A program made the translations under genes and the position numbers. A DNA stretch of 6,080 bases from Bacteroides sp. CAG:144 (GTDB taxonomy: Bacteria; Bacteroidota; Bacteroidia; Bacteroidales; UBA11471), in the NCBI GenBank assembly GCA_000434215.1, contig HF999690.1:1-6080 (forward strand), read 5' to 3'. The notes beneath the pieces are model-generated. The model was not told the origin of the DNA, made no database searches, and saw only the letters and a list, made by a program, of their open reading frames with translations. Shown piece by piece: positions 5,950 to 6,080 of this stretch. The first letter of the stretch is position 1; each line of letters begins with the position of its first letter.

Positions 5950-6080
5950 TTATTTGGCGTTACGGCTGCGAATGATGGCACCGACTTTGGCTTTTCCCAT
6001 GCGTATGTAATCGAGCAGCGGACGGTGAGCGGGACAAGTGAAACTGCAAGAGCCGCATTCGATGCAGTCCATAACACGCT
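5950..6080 (-). CDS. rnfC: Rnf electron transport complex subunit C, C-terminal end (5' part outside window)
   Basis: Only the last 42 residues are present; the frame runs off the right edge. They read into CIECGSCSFTCP, a C-x2-C-x2-C-x3-C-P motif that binds a 4Fe-4S cluster, followed by AHRPLLDYIRMGKA and a short basic tail. This is the second ferredoxin-type cluster of RnfC, the peripheral cytoplasmic-side subunit that binds NADH and FMN and passes electrons between NAD and the rest of the complex. The protein ends about 27 residues after the last cluster cysteine, without the long alanine- and lysine-rich extension found in enterobacterial RsxC. Its position directly upstream of rnfD, on the same strand and 23 bp away, supports the identification. 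The first cluster motif and the nucleotide- and flavin-binding parts lie outside the window. Confidence 0.93.
   Translation of the reverse strand, partial: RVMDCIECGSCSFTCPAHRPLLDYIRMGKAKVGAIIRSRNAK

Overview
The window looks like a chromosomal segment from a Bacteroidota, most likely Bacteroidales, species. Three things point there: the hisD-hisC-hisB order with a fused, bifunctional HisB; an rnf cluster in the order C-D-G-E-A; and an intergenic promoter of the Bacteroides type (TTG, 19 bp, TAnnTTTG). Most genes lack a Shine-Dalgarno sequence, which also fits. The family or genus cannot be fixed from this window. I see no mobile element, CRISPR array, tRNA or rRNA.

Layout. Positions 2-2695 (+ strand) hold the end of a histidine biosynthesis operon: the 3' part of hisD, complete hisC, and complete hisB, with hisC and hisB overlapping by ATGA. 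A strong intrinsic terminator follows at 2713-2755. Positions 3186-6080 (- strand) hold the downstream part of an Rnf operon (ferredoxin:NAD+ oxidoreductase, ion-pumping): the 3' end of rnfC, then rnfD, rnfG, rnfE and rnfA, tightly packed. It ends in a near-perfect hairpin terminator at 3137-3171. The two operons converge.

The 490-bp gap between them (2696-3185) is not empty. Besides the two operon terminators it carries what looks like a free-standing small RNA gene on the - strand: a Bacteroides-type promoter at 2999-3029, about 173 nt of foldable sequence with several self-complementary arms, and its own intrinsic terminator at 2821-2855. An 18-bp perfect palindrome (3035-3052) sits just upstream of its promoter. 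It may be a Bacteroidetes 6S-like or Bacteroidales-1-type RNA, but I cannot assign a family by eye.

How the parts work. HisD, HisC and HisB carry out late and middle steps of histidine synthesis. The Rnf proteins form a membrane complex in which electrons pass from ferredoxin through Fe-S clusters and covalently bound flavins to NAD+, coupled to Na+ or H+ export. Points of interest are the flavin-attachment motifs of RnfD and RnfG, both of which read T-A-A-T rather than S/T-G-A-T; a second, canonical-looking motif in the RnfG C-terminal tail; and a HisB phosphatase domain that lacks the zinc-binding Cys/His loop of the enterobacterial enzyme.
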